Part shown: positions 11,801 through 23,150 of the stretch, in pieces
Layout of the letters: each line of letters opens with the position of its first letter
How positions within the stretch are numbered: position 1 is the stretch's first letter
Source: Hymenolepis diminuta
Lineage: Eukaryota; Platyhelminthes; Cestoda; Cyclophyllidea; Hymenolepididae
Direction of reading: 5' to 3'
DNA: 64,000 bases
NCBI GenBank assembly: GCA_900708905.1
Contig: CAADRB010000001.1
Location: 4,496,397 to 4,560,396 of the forward strand
Translations under genes and position numbers: made by a program
Notes under the pieces: generated by a model
Databases searched by the model: none
What the model was told of the DNA's origin: nothing
What the model saw: the letters and a program-made list of their open reading frames with translations, nothing else

Positions 11801-14800
11801 GGTCAACAAGTAAACGTCCATAATCGTATTCATACAATCAGAGTCAATTAATGAAATTCTATCATCAGGATACTACGAAGAAAATTATGCCTCTTATGAG
11901 AATATTTCCAACTTTACGCTTCCAAAGATAAAATAAAGTAAGACTCTTTTTGAACCTCTGCTCCTTCCCGTAGATCATCGGGCTGGTTTGTTGTTCTTAA
12001 GAAGAAGTTCTTCCATGATCAAAACCTGTAAAAGATCTTACCACAGTCATAGACAATAACAACAAATGAACTTATTTATTGAGAATGAATGGTCAATAAC
12101 ACCATGAACTCCATACTTATCACGATATCCGATGATATCTTTGAGCACGTGAAAGTATATTTTGAAGTTCAATATCAGAAGAAAATTAAAAAGAGCGAAA
12201 TAAATTATCGTGTGGCAAATAGCAAACCCCAAAAGTTAATTATTAATGACTTTCATATTTGAACAGGTATTAGAAAATATGTCAAGAAAACTGATCGAAC
12301 GAATTCCTCGAGTAGTGAGATGGAGATATCTTAACCACCAATATAAGGTGACATCCAGAAACATATCTTGAGCTTGATTTCTTTTGCTTGTAAGTTATGA
12401 TTTGAAACCAGACATTATTATTCATTATTACAAGATTATCATAGTCTATGTAAGATATTAGTAAAAAGTGCCTGTGTATTTCACCTTGAATGAACTCTAG
12501 CAAAGTCAGTTATGTTAAAATATTATAACTCAGTGTTATGCCTCAATCTTAGCCATTAGAAGAAAAGAATCTCACCATCTTATGCAAATGAACGACTCTA
12601 GTTTTAAACTTGATTAATTCGAGTATACACCTAGAATTTGAATTGCATGAATCGTTACAGAGATAACACAGACTAATTCAAACCAGCCTCTACTACGATG
12701 TGCACCTATTCGCCCTCAAAGCTAAGCTCCAAGGAATGAAGATGTGAATAACCCTGAATTTTAAACGATTGTATGGTTTGATTGATAGCAGATTAGTTGA
12801 AAAGTAACACTAAAGATTTCAAAAAGTTTGGATGTTCAGAAAAGTTTCAAATTCACAGCGCAATATAATGCTTCAAAAACAGCAATTAAAACGCAAAAAT
12901 TGTAATGAGATATCACGAAATACCTGTTTAGATCGATACTAAGACTTTCAGACTTGATAATGAAATCTCAAGTGACTTAAGAACCTTCGAACTAATGCTT
13001 CTGCAGAATTGGATTTTGAAGAAAAACTTCAAATTACATTTTTTCTTATCGCGTTTTTTATAGAAAATTTCAATATTAGATTTTTTCCCTTTTAAAATCC
13101 GCAATTGCCTTTCAGTAATCCCATATGTGGGCATATATGGACGTTATTACTTGTAAATGTCAGCGCGGTATTAACTAACAACAAAGATGAAGATCATGGT
13201 CCTTGAAAATACTTACATTCCATATTTCGGTTAATTAGAGACTTTCAATTTTTTGAGAAAAAATTAAGACGTTTAAAAGAGACTATGTGAAATAACCATC
13301 TTGATGAAAATTAAAATTGAGAAAATGTCAGAACCATCCCACAATCCTGATGTGAATAGACCTCTTTTCTGGTGATTAAACGTTGCATTTACTCGGGTAA
13401 AATTAATTATGAGGCCGCAGTTAACGTGTTCTTCTACAAAATCTGAGGGCACGGGTTCAATGCCCATTGGTGTACTCTCAGTTAGGAGGACGGTGGATTA
13501 AGTGTCGCTAATAAACTGGTTGATTAAATTCGAGTCTCCCACCAAAGGAGTTCCACAATGCCACTCTTACTTAAGATGAGTGTTGAAAAACCCTTCCTGA
13601 AAAGGGCTTAATGTGTACCGGTGGCGCCGTGGTCAAAGTGCACTTCTGAAAAGTTAGAGGTCACTACATTAATGCTTATTAATGCACGCCCAGTGATGTG
13701 GATGACCAACTGAACCGATTTATTCTGAGCAAGATGAGGAATGCTAGAATGCGAGTTTTTCTTAAGACCGATTTCCTCTACCAAAGTCAAGTGTTTTAAA
13801 CAATTTCCTTAATAGATTTGAGAAGTTTCTCAAAAGGACTTGGAAGTTATAGTATGTAAAATTATATGTAAAGAAATAGTACACATTTCCATCCTTAAGA
13901 ATTCCTGTTAGTCTGGCATTTTTTCCAACGAGGTTTGAATGAGGAAAAGAAGCATCATATGCAGCAAAGTGAGCTAATGCCGAAAAGGGTCAAGCTTTCT
14001 GGTCTGGACGCATTTGACTATTATCAGCCGATAGTTCTCTTGTTTAACAAGATTAAGCGTGTGCGTATACGCGCTTTGGCATGTTGGCTAACAAAAGAAT
14101 TCACTTCTGAGCGTGAACATTTGATTAAATATTTGATAATTCATTAATTTCATTGAGCAATTGTTAAAATTACTGAGATGGTTTCCAGGACATATTTGAT
14201 GGTAAAGGGAATGGGTCTCTTTCCGGCTGGCAACATCGCACTCTGTTGACCCAGTATTAATGAATGCAGTTGATTACTTCAACCCTAGGTGCCGTGAAAC
14301 GTATCTTCCACTGGTTATTATTTATTTAATTCATTTGATTGAAATAGAATATTACGTTCCACCAAGAAAATAATACTATCTGGAGAAAGTGAAGCGTAGT
14401 TTTCATTGTGCCATACACTGAAGGGGAGGGGGGGGGAGTATTCCTTTCATGAAACAATTCCCCTAAATCTCGAGGTGTTATTAATATTTCTTATGCTTAA
14501 ACACTTCTGGATATGAGACCTTTTTTGGTTAGAGCTTAGCTTTTAGTTATTGGCTGAAACCTGCCCTGTATCGCGGGATTTCAATTCACTAGCGTTATTA
14601 AATACCCCACAGACCAATACNNNNNNNNNNNNNNNNNNNNNNNNNNNNNNNNNNNNNNNNNNNNNNNNNNNNNNNNNNNNNNNNNNNNNNNNNNNNNNNN
14701 NNNNNNNNNNNNNNNNNNNNNNNNNNNNNNNNNNNNNNNNNNNNNNNNNNNNNNNNNNNNNNNNNNNNNNNNNNNNNNNNNNNNNNNNNNNNNNNNNNNN

Positions 14801-17324
14801 NNNNNNNNNNNNNNNNNNNNNNNNNNNNNNNNNNNNNNNNNNNNNNNNNNNNNNNNNNNNNNNNNNNNNNNNNNNNNNNNNNNNNNNNNNNNNNNNNNNN
14901 NNNNNNNNNNNNNNNNNNNNNNNNNNNNNNNNNNNNNNNNNNNNNNNNNNNNNNNNNNNNNNNNNNNNNNNNNNNNNNNNNNNNNNNNNNNNNNNNNNNN
15001 NNNNNNNNNNNNNNNNNNNNNNNNNNNNNNNNNNNNNNNNNNNNNNNNNNNNNNNNNNNNNNNNNNNNNNNNNNNNNNNNNNNNNNNACTAAATGCCAGT
15101 ACTCAAAAGTATTCGATCAAGTTTAGAGACTAAAACCAACGAAAATTATGTTCTTCATTGCGTATCAATTACCATTTTTAAGTCTTGCATTTAAAACCGA
15201 AATTTCGAATGGACAAAAGCATGAACAATCCCATTCCAACTAAAATTCGAAAATGTGATTCCGTGCCTCTAATTTTATAGGGATTTTATTAAGATAGATA
15301 TATGGATCTATCCAAGACATAACTCATTTCATATATCTTATAAGTCGTGAATATTTCTTAGTTGCAAAATAAGCTCCTGATCTACTCCTGGAAATAAAGC
15401 CCTCAGCCAAATATTTCTTCATTCACGGCGTTTAAGAAACAGTTTAAAAATTAACTCAGTACATATTCCATCATATTTACAAATGACTAATCAAATTATC
15501 TAAGGATGCAAACATCTGAACTGCCCTCTGCCCAACCAGTGATTCATCACCCAAATAGTTGTTCGCAAATCTCCCTCCTCCCATCACGACTGACGAATCA
15601 CATTCACGCGGAATATTCAAACAATGGGCAATTCTCTTAAATCTTAGGCGTTGGTTAGCGATAAGACAAAAACACGCGAACAACTGAGGTTCTAATTTTT
15701 GGATTAGGATAAAAAATCGACAATATTCTTTTTATTCTTTGGGTCAGAGTTACTATTTGAGGATTTGCAACGACCTAGTGTCACATTCATTAATTTTCAT
15801 CTGTCCAGTCATTAGAATGGACATGAAAAAGCATGAATATTTCTTTTTGACATCTTTAGGCGAAGCCGAATTTACTTATTTTTAGATCGATGAAATATCT
15901 ATCTGATTCTTGTAGTTTTCATTAAGACATGGAATGAACGAATGGATTATATCAATGAATACCTTATTCCACTTGTCAAATCCAGTGATGAATAATTTAA
16001 AATTAATTTTGGGACAATTCTATAAATTAGATATTAATACAACAAGCAGTGAATTAGAATCAATACACTACTATATAGGAATAAAAGTTTCTAGTAAGCT
16101 AACTCAGACAAGACATCGTTTCGTTTCAGCTGGCCCGAAAAAAGCCACACAAAATGGTGGGGCTCAAATTGCTGGCCATGAAGACAAGTAGTTGAAGAAA
16201 CAGTCAGAAAACCCCTGTAAAATTACTGACATCCTTGACATGTGATCTTGAGCCTTTGAGGTGACTGAGGTCAGTTGCGTTAGTAGATTAGTAGCTAGCT
16301 GTCTAAAAGCCGATTTGGAGCTAATAAAGTGTGGGATGACCTTTAGCGCAAGGAATATCCCTAAAGCAACATATGAGGGGATATATTTTGCCAAGATATG
16401 CAGTTCATAACGTGCTATCTTTAAAACGTAGTTTCAGAAAATTATTTAAGCTCTTTTTTATATTTCAATTGTACGGTACACTTAAAATCATTTCATTTGG
16501 GGTGACTTGCATGCATAATTAATGTGGTGATTTACTATAAGTCTCTCACGACAATATTATTCCGGGGTCAAATTATATTTGACGGCCAATCCTTGACTAG
16601 CAGGAATAGGTCGATTATTTGAAACTGTTAATACATAGTGAGTTTAAGATAGAACAAAAAATGTAAAAGAAACAGGGCTTACTTTTAACTTCAAGATATC
16701 CACCTTTGTGATTGGCTTGCAAATGTATTCGACCACGGCGTTCAGTATGATCGACACCACAAAGGCCAGGGACCATCGCCTTGCATTTTATATGAACATT
16801 CATATCACATTCTTAAAAACAAGAAATGGAAGCATTAAGTACAAACGAAATAGCAAAGATTTATTTAATTATTTTAAAATTTCGGCACTTACTTTCACAT
16901 TTCATTCCCTGATGAACCAAACCATGTAATAATGATCCACAGTGATCGCAGACGGTAGGACTGCCGTAGGTATGAATTTGGAATTTGTGATAATTTTGGA
17001 ACTAAATATGGATAGATTAAAATAATATGCAATACATCGGAATCTGGGCCCTTATCCAAACCGGGACAACTAAAGGTGACAAATTCTGTGCACCGTTTGT
17101 GAATAGTGAATAGACAAACATTGCACTGATATCCCTGCTTTCCCAAGACTCCCCTAAAGTAAGATATAAATAAAAAATGTTGACAATAATTACCAAATAA
17201 AATCTTTGCAATGACCACACCATGTCGGCTGTTTAAAATAACGAGGGATAAAAGAATGATCCTTTACAATTACGACGTTTTTTTGTCTAATAGCACCTCG
17301 ACGAGCGAAAACCTTATCGGGCAT
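5825..17324 (-). CDS. PRKC: Conventional (Ca2+/diacylglycerol-dependent) protein kinase C, N-terminal regulatory half; 3' part off window
   Basis: Six exons are visible: 17324-17194, 17153-17036, 17001-16893, 16811-16683, 10791-10632 and 6056-5825. They join in frame to 293 residues. The ATG at 17324 has an in-frame stop just upstream. Residues 6-16 are a pseudosubstrate ([11 protein letters not shown]) with Ala in the phospho-acceptor place. C1A has its zinc ligands at H23, C36, C39, C54, C57, H62, C65 and C73. C1B has them at H88, C101, C104, C118, C121, H126, C129 and C137. The C2 domain (about 145-290) keeps the calcium-binding Asp at 173, 179, 233, 235 and 241 (motifs [10 protein letters not shown] and [10 protein letters not shown]). 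The C1-C1-C2 order marks a conventional isoform, recruited to membranes by Ca2+ and diacylglycerol. The kinase domain is not in the window and must lie below base 1. Introns 1 and 2 are only 40 and 34 nt, while introns 4 and 5 are 5.9 and 4.6 kb. The alpha/beta/gamma class cannot be assigned. Confidence 0.95.
6880..7105 (+). repeat. Dispersed repeat family B, partial copy
   Basis: It shares the block AATGAAGTAAGACTC and the following pyrimidine-rich body with copies near 11.9, 23.9, 41.8 and 52.2 kb, and ends in the family's GCAAAATTTGTAA-like 3' end. Confidence 0.5.
8158..8395. repeat. Tandem duplication, two units of about 120 bp
   Basis: The units start at 8158 and 8278 with GGTTTGAATATC and GGTTTGAACATT. 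Both contain GCCGATACTAT and end around CTAGTGGGA/CTAGCGGGA and a following ATGCGAAT. Divergence between the units is moderate. They lie in PKC intron 5 and no function is apparent. Confidence 0.6.
8470..8600 (-). repeat. SINE-like fragment, reverse orientation
   Basis: The segment around GAACTCAAGTTCTACCATCC followed by TTGTTTACTGAAATTAACC matches the complement of the SINE body (the region ending GGCCAACCACACCGATTAAT). It resembles the two reverse copies near 49.8-50.0 kb. Confidence 0.45.
10318..10337. repeat. (AAT)n microsatellite
   Basis: A short perfect run of AAT units ends in TAGTAA. It is intronic. Confidence 0.8.
11760..12040 (+). repeat. Dispersed repeat family B copy
   Basis: It contains AAATCAACTGGTCAACAAG, then AAAGTAAGACTCTTTTTG, and ends with TTCCATGATCAAAACCTG and TTACC, matching the 3' ends at about 35.1, 50.9 and 62.15 kb. 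Confidence 0.55.
13400..13610 (+). repeat. tRNA-derived SINE-like copy with recognisable B box
   Basis: The A-box-like GGCCGCAGTTAACGTGTTC is followed about 35 bases later by a good pol III B box (GGGTTCAATGCCC, 13453-13465). The body then runs to AAATTCGAGTCTCCCACC and ACTTAAGATGAGTGTTG. The same 3' body appears near 36.6 and 55.65 kb. No tRNA cloverleaf closes, so this is a SINE head, not a tRNA gene. Confidence 0.6.
13612..13805 (+). repeat. tRNA-derived SINE-like copy, adjacent to the previous one
   Basis: It starts near TGGCGCCGTGGTCAAAGTGC (A-box-like), then has GATGTGGATGACCAACTG, GAATGCGAGTTTTTCTTAAG and the tail CCTCTACCAAAGTCAAG. It lies head-to-tail with the copy at 13400-13610. 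Confidence 0.6.
14621..15087. other. Assembly gap (467 N)
   Basis: This is a run of Ns in PKC intron 4. The true content and length are unknown. Confidence 0.99.
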
Positions 17325-18179
17325 CTCTCATATTACAATTTAGCGCTTAAATCTAAACGATTAATTTGGTCGTGCAAAACGGATCAAAGGACACTCCAAA
17401 TTGAGAATCAAAATAAAAAATAGTGTAATGTACGTATTCTATTATATTAATATCTTACTTTTTCATTGTTATCTTTCTTAGTTGTTGAATTATTGCTTAA
17501 ATTATATTTAAATTTTCATTTAATTGGGGAATTTTAATCTAATGTATGGAATTAATGCAGTGAATGGGTAATTATTAAAATTCAATGAGCGTGTCAAAAT
17601 AATCACTTACAATAATTAAATTTATTTCAAATTTGGTCGAAATTCTTCGAAAATGTGTCTTGAAAATCATTTATTTATACAACTGAGCTAATCCAAAGAA
17701 AGTCTCCCCTCTACATTCCAGTTTTATTCTTTCAATAAAATTTTCCTAATTTAAATTTAAAACAATATGCGGTTTATTCATAAATGTTTCCCTAATTTGG
17801 AAACTCATACTTAATTTGATTCATCGTAGATCACTGAAAAATTTATCTTCTAAGAGAATAGGATCAAATTGAACCTTTCAAGATTTTTTGTGATATTTAC
17901 AATCAATTTGGTAAGATTAAGCAGTGACCGATCAGTTTTTGAAATATCTTCATCATCATTTTATCATATCCAACCAGACAACTTATTAAATCAACATTAA
18001 CCAAATTTTCCTATCATATACGTTCAAAATAATTCTTTATATATTTTTATATCATCTGCATAAATTTTAAAAATATTTTATATATTCCATGTCATTAAGG
18101 CATATATTTTAACTTATCACCTAGAATGCGGCAAATTGAGTAGTCTCACCCTCGCATTTTTTACCTGTTGGAAAAATTT
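17325..18179. promoter_or_regulatory. Head-to-head intergenic region, PKC / PSMG4-like
   Basis: This 855-bp AT-rich stretch separates two divergent start codons (PKC at 17324 minus, PSMG4-like at 18180 plus). Promoters for both are expected here by position only. I see no CpG cluster and no single convincing TATA box among the many AT runs. No coding sequence is supported. Confidence 0.4.
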
Positions 18180-18691
18180 ATGGAATTTCCCCGGATTGAT
18201 AAGGTTTGTTTGAAACTATCTCTCTATAACAAGTATAGAACTCCATTTCTCTTCTCGATTCCTCACTGAAAGTGGATGTTGTGAAAATGGAGTTCTCAAA
18301 TCTTATTTTTGTAATTATTTCAAGTAATGGCAAACTTGGTGATATGGTAGGGCTGTTTAACCTTCAACACACATCCATTAGGTCCTCTACGAGGAGCAAA
18401 CAACAGATGCTCCAGGATTCTCTTTATCGAAGAAATCGAGCACATATGAAAGTCGAACAATCCTAGGCTGTGATAGGGTATGATTAAAGTCCCTTCAGTA
18501 AATTCGCTTCATAAACTTGCTAAGTCTATTTTTTATTATTTTAGGACGGGTCCCATCTTTTGGCTAAAAAGATTGCTACAGATCTGAAGACAAACAAAAA
18601 AGTTCTCGTTAGTTCAACTCTAGCAAAACCAATCTCCTATTCTGATGCCACTGAAATTTGCAAAGCACTAACAGCCCCTGATGCCATATGA
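18180..18691 (+). CDS. PSMG4: Proteasome assembly chaperone 4-like protein (PSMG4/PAC4)
   Basis: Four exons, 18180-18203, 18239-18310, 18382-18477 and 18545-18691, join in frame to 112 residues (human PSMG4 is about 123). All introns are phase 0, of 35, 71 and 67 nt. The order of conserved blocks fits PSMG4: a short N-terminal strand, then EFSNLIFVLYEE, STYESRTILG, and the C-terminal block LLAKKIATDLKTNKKVLVSS, which matches the family's L-A-x-x-L-x-x-K-T-N-K-Q-V-x-V-S signature. In other animals PSMG4 pairs with PSMG3 to help assemble the 20S alpha ring in the cytoplasm; that role is inferred. The start was chosen because the 24-nt first exon restores the family's N-terminal spacing. A polyadenylation signal follows at 18740. 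The gene is head-to-head with PKC and tail-to-tail with the next gene. Confidence 0.68.
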
Positions 18692-18739
18692 TAAACTCTA
18701 TCCAACGCCGTATTTTTATATACAAGGTTTACGTATTTC

Positions 18740-18749
18740 AATAAATAAA
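18740..18749 (+). terminator. Polyadenylation signal(s) of the PSMG4-like gene
   Basis: Two overlapping AATAAA hexamers (18740-18745 and 18744-18749) lie about 50 bases after the stop codon, followed by a T-run (TTTTTTG). Confidence 0.75.
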
Positions 18750-18767
18750 GTTTTTTGTACAAGTATG

Positions 18768-21700
18768 TTATGAAGCATCTGATGTTGTTTCTGGAATGGC
18801 CATTTTGTAATTTTCATCAGTTATACTAGCATCTTCGTCGGTGATTTGGTTGCCTATATTTACAATTTAAACGTAAATATCTGGAAAATACCTTTTCTTC
18901 TGGGCAATCGTTTCTGTTTGCATGTTCCTTTACCGTATCCGTCTACAAAAAAACGCAAGAGTTTAGACTAAAATCCTATTTGCATTGAATCTACTTATTA
19001 AATTCGAGTAAACACCTGCTGATTATCTGCAGAACTTCTTTCTTCATCATTCAGTATGGTTATGTTTCCTTGAGTATCGTCATTTTCTTTTACTTCAGTT
19101 AGGCTTTCGGCGTTTGTCTCTTTATTTGTCTGCAATGGAAACATTGTAATTAAACTTATTTCAACTAAGATTTGACGTGTCTTTTTCACTACTCAAGTAA
19201 ATACCCGCTGGAAATCCTCATCTCCTGTCGTATTTTCACTCTTCTGATAAGCTTCGTTCAAGTTCCCATCGGTCGCCTGCTCTCTCGCCTATATGAAAGA
19301 AAAAGGTCCTGTGTGATGGTATCTACTTATTTAGTTTCAGTAAAAGAAGATTCGTTTGGCTGTTTTTATCTCATACTCGCTCAGTAGCATCTGCATTTTC
19401 ATTGTAGTCATGTTCGTCCTCTTCAATTTGACCATCTTCGTAATATTCTTCATCTTTCCCAGTTTGTCGAAGTTCCTACGATATTTAGTAAAAAATGGGA
19501 TACATAATATTGCCGGCCATGGGTAGTCAATAACGTATTAAACGTCACAAAGTATACACCTACAATTGCAGCCTTGTCTATCCAATCGAGAGTGCTGTAC
19601 CAGTACTTTACGACATTATCATAAGTGTTCTACAAAAAAAAATTTGTTTGTAAGATAAGGAGTAAAAATTTTTAATTAAACTGAATTGTCTCCAGAGTAA
19701 ACTCTAATCCTCCCACAACCCAGCACTGCATTGAAACTGCAAACGTTCGACGCAGGTAAATTCTTTTCAACACTAGAAGACTAACAGGAAGAATATAGAG
19801 ATAAGAATAATTGGTTTCGGTTGACATGTATTGAATAAAATCGAGATTAGCATAATCTTTGTCCCATTTCGATGAGAATATTAAATATACAAATAAGAAC
19901 CTAACATTATGATAGCTCAATGATCAACACTCATATCTAAACCAGAAAACACAAATTTTATACTCATCGACGTATATCTAACGAATTAAATAACCAAACA
20001 TACAAGTCAAAGCTGGCCAATCGAAGGAAAGCGAAATGCAATCCTTCATAAAAGAAACTCAGAATACTCAAAATAGCACTTCATTCAGTGGGTCTGGGGA
20101 CTATTTCATATTATGCATTACTATTTTACAGGTGTCACATTTCTAAACTGTCTGCATTTTAAAATATCCATAAGATAGTAATAATAAATGAAGTCAGGAC
20201 CATAGAATAAAGGTCATCCAAGGTTTTTTCAACTGTCCAATCCAACCGCTTATCTTCTCATTTGTTAATGGTTGTTGTTTCCTATTAGAAAGACCAATAG
20301 TTCTGTGAAAGAAAATATAACCTAGCTTGGTCAGAATCCTGAAATAGTTTTACTCCTGGAATTAGAGCCACTGCACATACCTCATATTTGTGAATTCTCA
20401 CTTGCAGATTCTTAACCTTTGGTTTCTCTTGATTTGACGTTGAAGACGTTGTAGAATATCTTCCTCGTTTCGCTGGCATTATAATAGCAGTCCTTGGTTC
20501 TATTTCAGTATTGATTTTGGAAGTACATGTTCCCAGACGCTTCTGTCTCTTTCTGTTAACCTGCGACTTTCAAAATAAAAAAAATTAAATTGATATGAAT
20601 GGAACACTAAAGGATAAAAATAATATTTATTAAAGCATGAGAAACAGAACGTTTAAGGACTAGAAACTGAATATAAACAAAATATGACACCATAACGAGA
20701 CCTGCTCGGAAACTATTTTCCAAAAATCATTTCATATGCGGAGACAATATCAAATGGACACGAACATCGGACACGTGTGATAAAAATTGTCTATATCGAG
20801 TATCGGTTCTAGCTACTCGTCCAGACTTGGATTATATGAGGCGAGATTGATGATCGATTATCGAAGTAACCAGAAGTAATGAATGTGTCCTCTTAGTCTA
20901 TTATTTTCATAAAACGGGTTTATATGCATAGGTTGGGATCAAGAATGATTATCAATAAAAGGGTAAGAAAACACAGACCGATCATATCTCGATATGTTCA
21001 ATCCTACTGGTGATAACAACCGATGTCTTGAACACTGATCTCGATACAAATTAGAGAAACCACAAACCAACGATTTATTTAGACCACACCCTGTTGCGTC
21101 ATATCAATACAGTATCATAATCTACAGCAAAGCAAATGAAATATATAATGTCTCATTTTGGGAAAGCAACTGAAAAGGAGTAACAATAAATAGTCAATTA
21201 GTGATAAAGAGGATGCTGAGTGTAAAGTCAAGGTACAAAGAAGTCTTAATTTGTTTGGCTTTCGGACTCGTCATCTTTCCTTCCAGAGATTAAAGAAGCA
21301 AAATGAATTTACATGGAAATTTGGCAGTTTGCACGATCATAGCATTGCAGAACTGGGATAGCCAAAATGTTCAGCTTAGACTCAATAAGCAGTGTTCAAT
21401 TAAGGTGAATTATCACCACACATCATTTAATTTTTCAACAAGATTGTTCGGTCAACTTGACGTATACCTTAAATAATATGACCCAGGTCAAATGTCATTT
21501 AAACTTACCATATTATTTTGTCTGAGAGTAATTTCTTTAGGATTTCCTTCCTCATCATAGACAACTCCATGAAATGCAGAATGAAATCCACCCTGCACGA
21601 GTTCTACTTCAGACGTCGTGTTATCTCCTTTCTCAGCCATCTCCTAAAGATTCAATAATAAAACATCAACCAGAATTCTCTCAAGAATGAAATAAAAAAA

Positions 21701-21918
21701 CATTCTACCAGAGAGTCAGTAGTGGGTCGTTTCCTTCTGCGTTTACGTCGTTTGCATACGGAATACGAAGATTCTGATTTCTCTGGATTTTCATAAACTT
21801 CGATCTCAGCTGAATTCACAATGACTTCTTTAGGTGCGTCGATTTGTAAAGAATCATTGACATTGTCGGTTGTCTTTCCCTCAAAGGTCTGTTCATGAGA
21901 AACTGCTGTCTCTGACAT
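18768..21918 (-). CDS. Unrecognised nuclear-type protein made of phase-0 exons
   Basis: I do not recognise the family. Eight exons join in frame: 21918-21709, 21643-21509, 20566-20381, 19629-19564, 19475-19377, 19288-19205, 19129-19016 and 18942-18892. Each length is a multiple of three (210, 135, 186, 66, 99, 84, 114, 51), giving 315 residues. A ninth exon begins at 18853. The ATG follows directly after a TTTTTTACCAG acceptor-like sequence. Residues 56-64 are a basic cluster (KRRKRRRKR), probably a nuclear localisation signal. Residues 71-115 include GVVYDEEGNPKEITLRQ. Exon 4 is Trp/Tyr-rich (NTYDNVVKYWYSTLDWIDKA). Exons 5-8 are acidic and low in complexity. There is no signal peptide or membrane segment. 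The C terminus is uncertain: the last join reads ATKSPTKMLV then stop, while a longer frame in the same exon, ending at 18768, looks more coding but needs one extra base. Confidence 0.7.
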
Positions 21919-23150
21919 CTGGTAAAAAAGCATTTGGTTACACTGTTTAATATCATTTCAGTAGAGAGATATAAATACTAACAGCCAAACACAGTCTTCA
22001 TACAGAGCACATCACAACAAACGAAATATTAGTAAATAATCATTATCATTTTCATTATCAGTTTTCCGAACCATACCAATCAAAATAAATTTTTAGGCGA
22101 AATGTTAAGAACTAGACAATTATTTTACTTCTTGAATAAGTTAAGCTAAAATTCTAGTCTTAATTCCAAGCCCATCAAAGCAAAGAACTGATCATGCAAA
22201 CTTGTTTGATCAGTTATTCTAACCGCTCAATAAACATGGATGAATGGTGAGGCAGAATTAATCACCCCGGAAAAGCTACTTTACAAGATCGATGAAAATC
22301 AGGCTAGAGAGCACCTCACAAAAGAAATTATCTTCATAAAGGTAGTCTTGCAGTCTTTTCCAGATCAGAAAATCGGGAGTCCAGTAGGTGCACGATTATA
22401 CTGTACAACCGGAAAGGAATGAGAGAAAAGGTGTGAGAATAAGAATGGGATAAGCATCAGCACAGAGGTTGTAATAAAAAGGTCAAATTAAAGCACGCTA
22501 AGAGTAGACCACTTTGTGTTTTTTGTTAATTCCATGAATAACCAATAGAAATCATCATATGGCAATTGCGACAGCGCAGAATTATGAAACGTCATATGTG
22601 TTCGAGCAAAATATCATAATGATTCCATCCAGTGCCATTGGATTTACAGAAGATCGGAAGTACATCCAACCATCTATATATTTTATGACAAATGATAGGA
22701 CACTGTCATGTTAAAATCGACTTTTAATCACCACATTTAGTATAATGCTTCACTTGTATAAGCGGCTAACTCCAGATGAGCTTGAAAACCAAAGAAAATA
22801 GTTGTACACCGGTTATTGCAAAAGGCTATAACCGCAGGATAAACTATTGCTTATCCAACTTCAACAATGATTGCCACAAACGGGGAGAAAGAAAACAGAG
22901 CTGCATTAAGAGATTCCAGGGAACATGTCTACTCCATCATCGAGAGGTAGGAATATCCAGTCAAAAGTAATAAGAGATTGTGAAAAAATTGATAGATTAA
23001 AGGAATAGCTAGTGGGTTCATTACACAGCACCACCAAACAAATCACAAGAGGAAAAGAACTAGAGTATGCCAGATAAATTATATATAATACAAAAGTAGG
23101 TAAAATGGGGGGTGAAGGAAGAAGTGTAAACAGCCCAAACAGTAAAGATT
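21919..23150. other. Intergenic, between two minus-strand genes
   Basis: This 1.2 kb holds the 3' flank of the PHF20-like gene and the 5' flank of the unrecognised gene. A pyrimidine tract with AG directly before the downstream ATG (21919-21920) could be a cis or trans splice acceptor. Open frames here are short and show no conservation that I recognise. Confidence 0.5.

Larger units (their letters stand above)
10792..16682. other. PKC intron 4
   Basis: This 5.9 kb intron lies between the exon encoding the C1B end and the first C2 exon. It contains family-B and SINE-like repeats and a 467-base assembly gap. No conserved coding sequence was recognised on either strand; the short open frames here lack family features and splice context. 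Confidence 0.7.

Noticed and set aside
13453..13465. Good pol III B box, considered as a tRNA gene
   Set aside because: No acceptor stem or cloverleaf can be closed around it, and the downstream sequence matches other SINE-like copies.
13935..14147. 70-codon plus-strand frame ([12 protein letters not shown]...)
   Set aside because: It has no family resemblance, lies in a PKC intron, and has no splice partner or poly(A) context.
14423..14437. G-rich run considered as a quadruplex or regulatory site
   Set aside because: It is a single short run inside a PKC intron next to an assembly gap, with no second or third spaced G-tract of similar strength.
14550..15092. 180-residue plus-strand open frame
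   Set aside because: Nearly all of it is the assembly gap (14621-15087); only about 23 real codons remain.
18272..18466. 64-codon plus-strand frame starting MDVVKMEFS
   Set aside because: It reads through a 71-nt intron; splicing 18310 to 18382 restores the conserved PSMG4-type blocks and the correct frame downstream.
18180..21918. PSMG4-like and unrecognised genes nested inside PKC
   Set aside because: At first no PKC start was evident below 17153, which would have made these genes intronic. The exon at 17194-17324 with ATG, pseudosubstrate and first half of C1A shows PKC begins before them.
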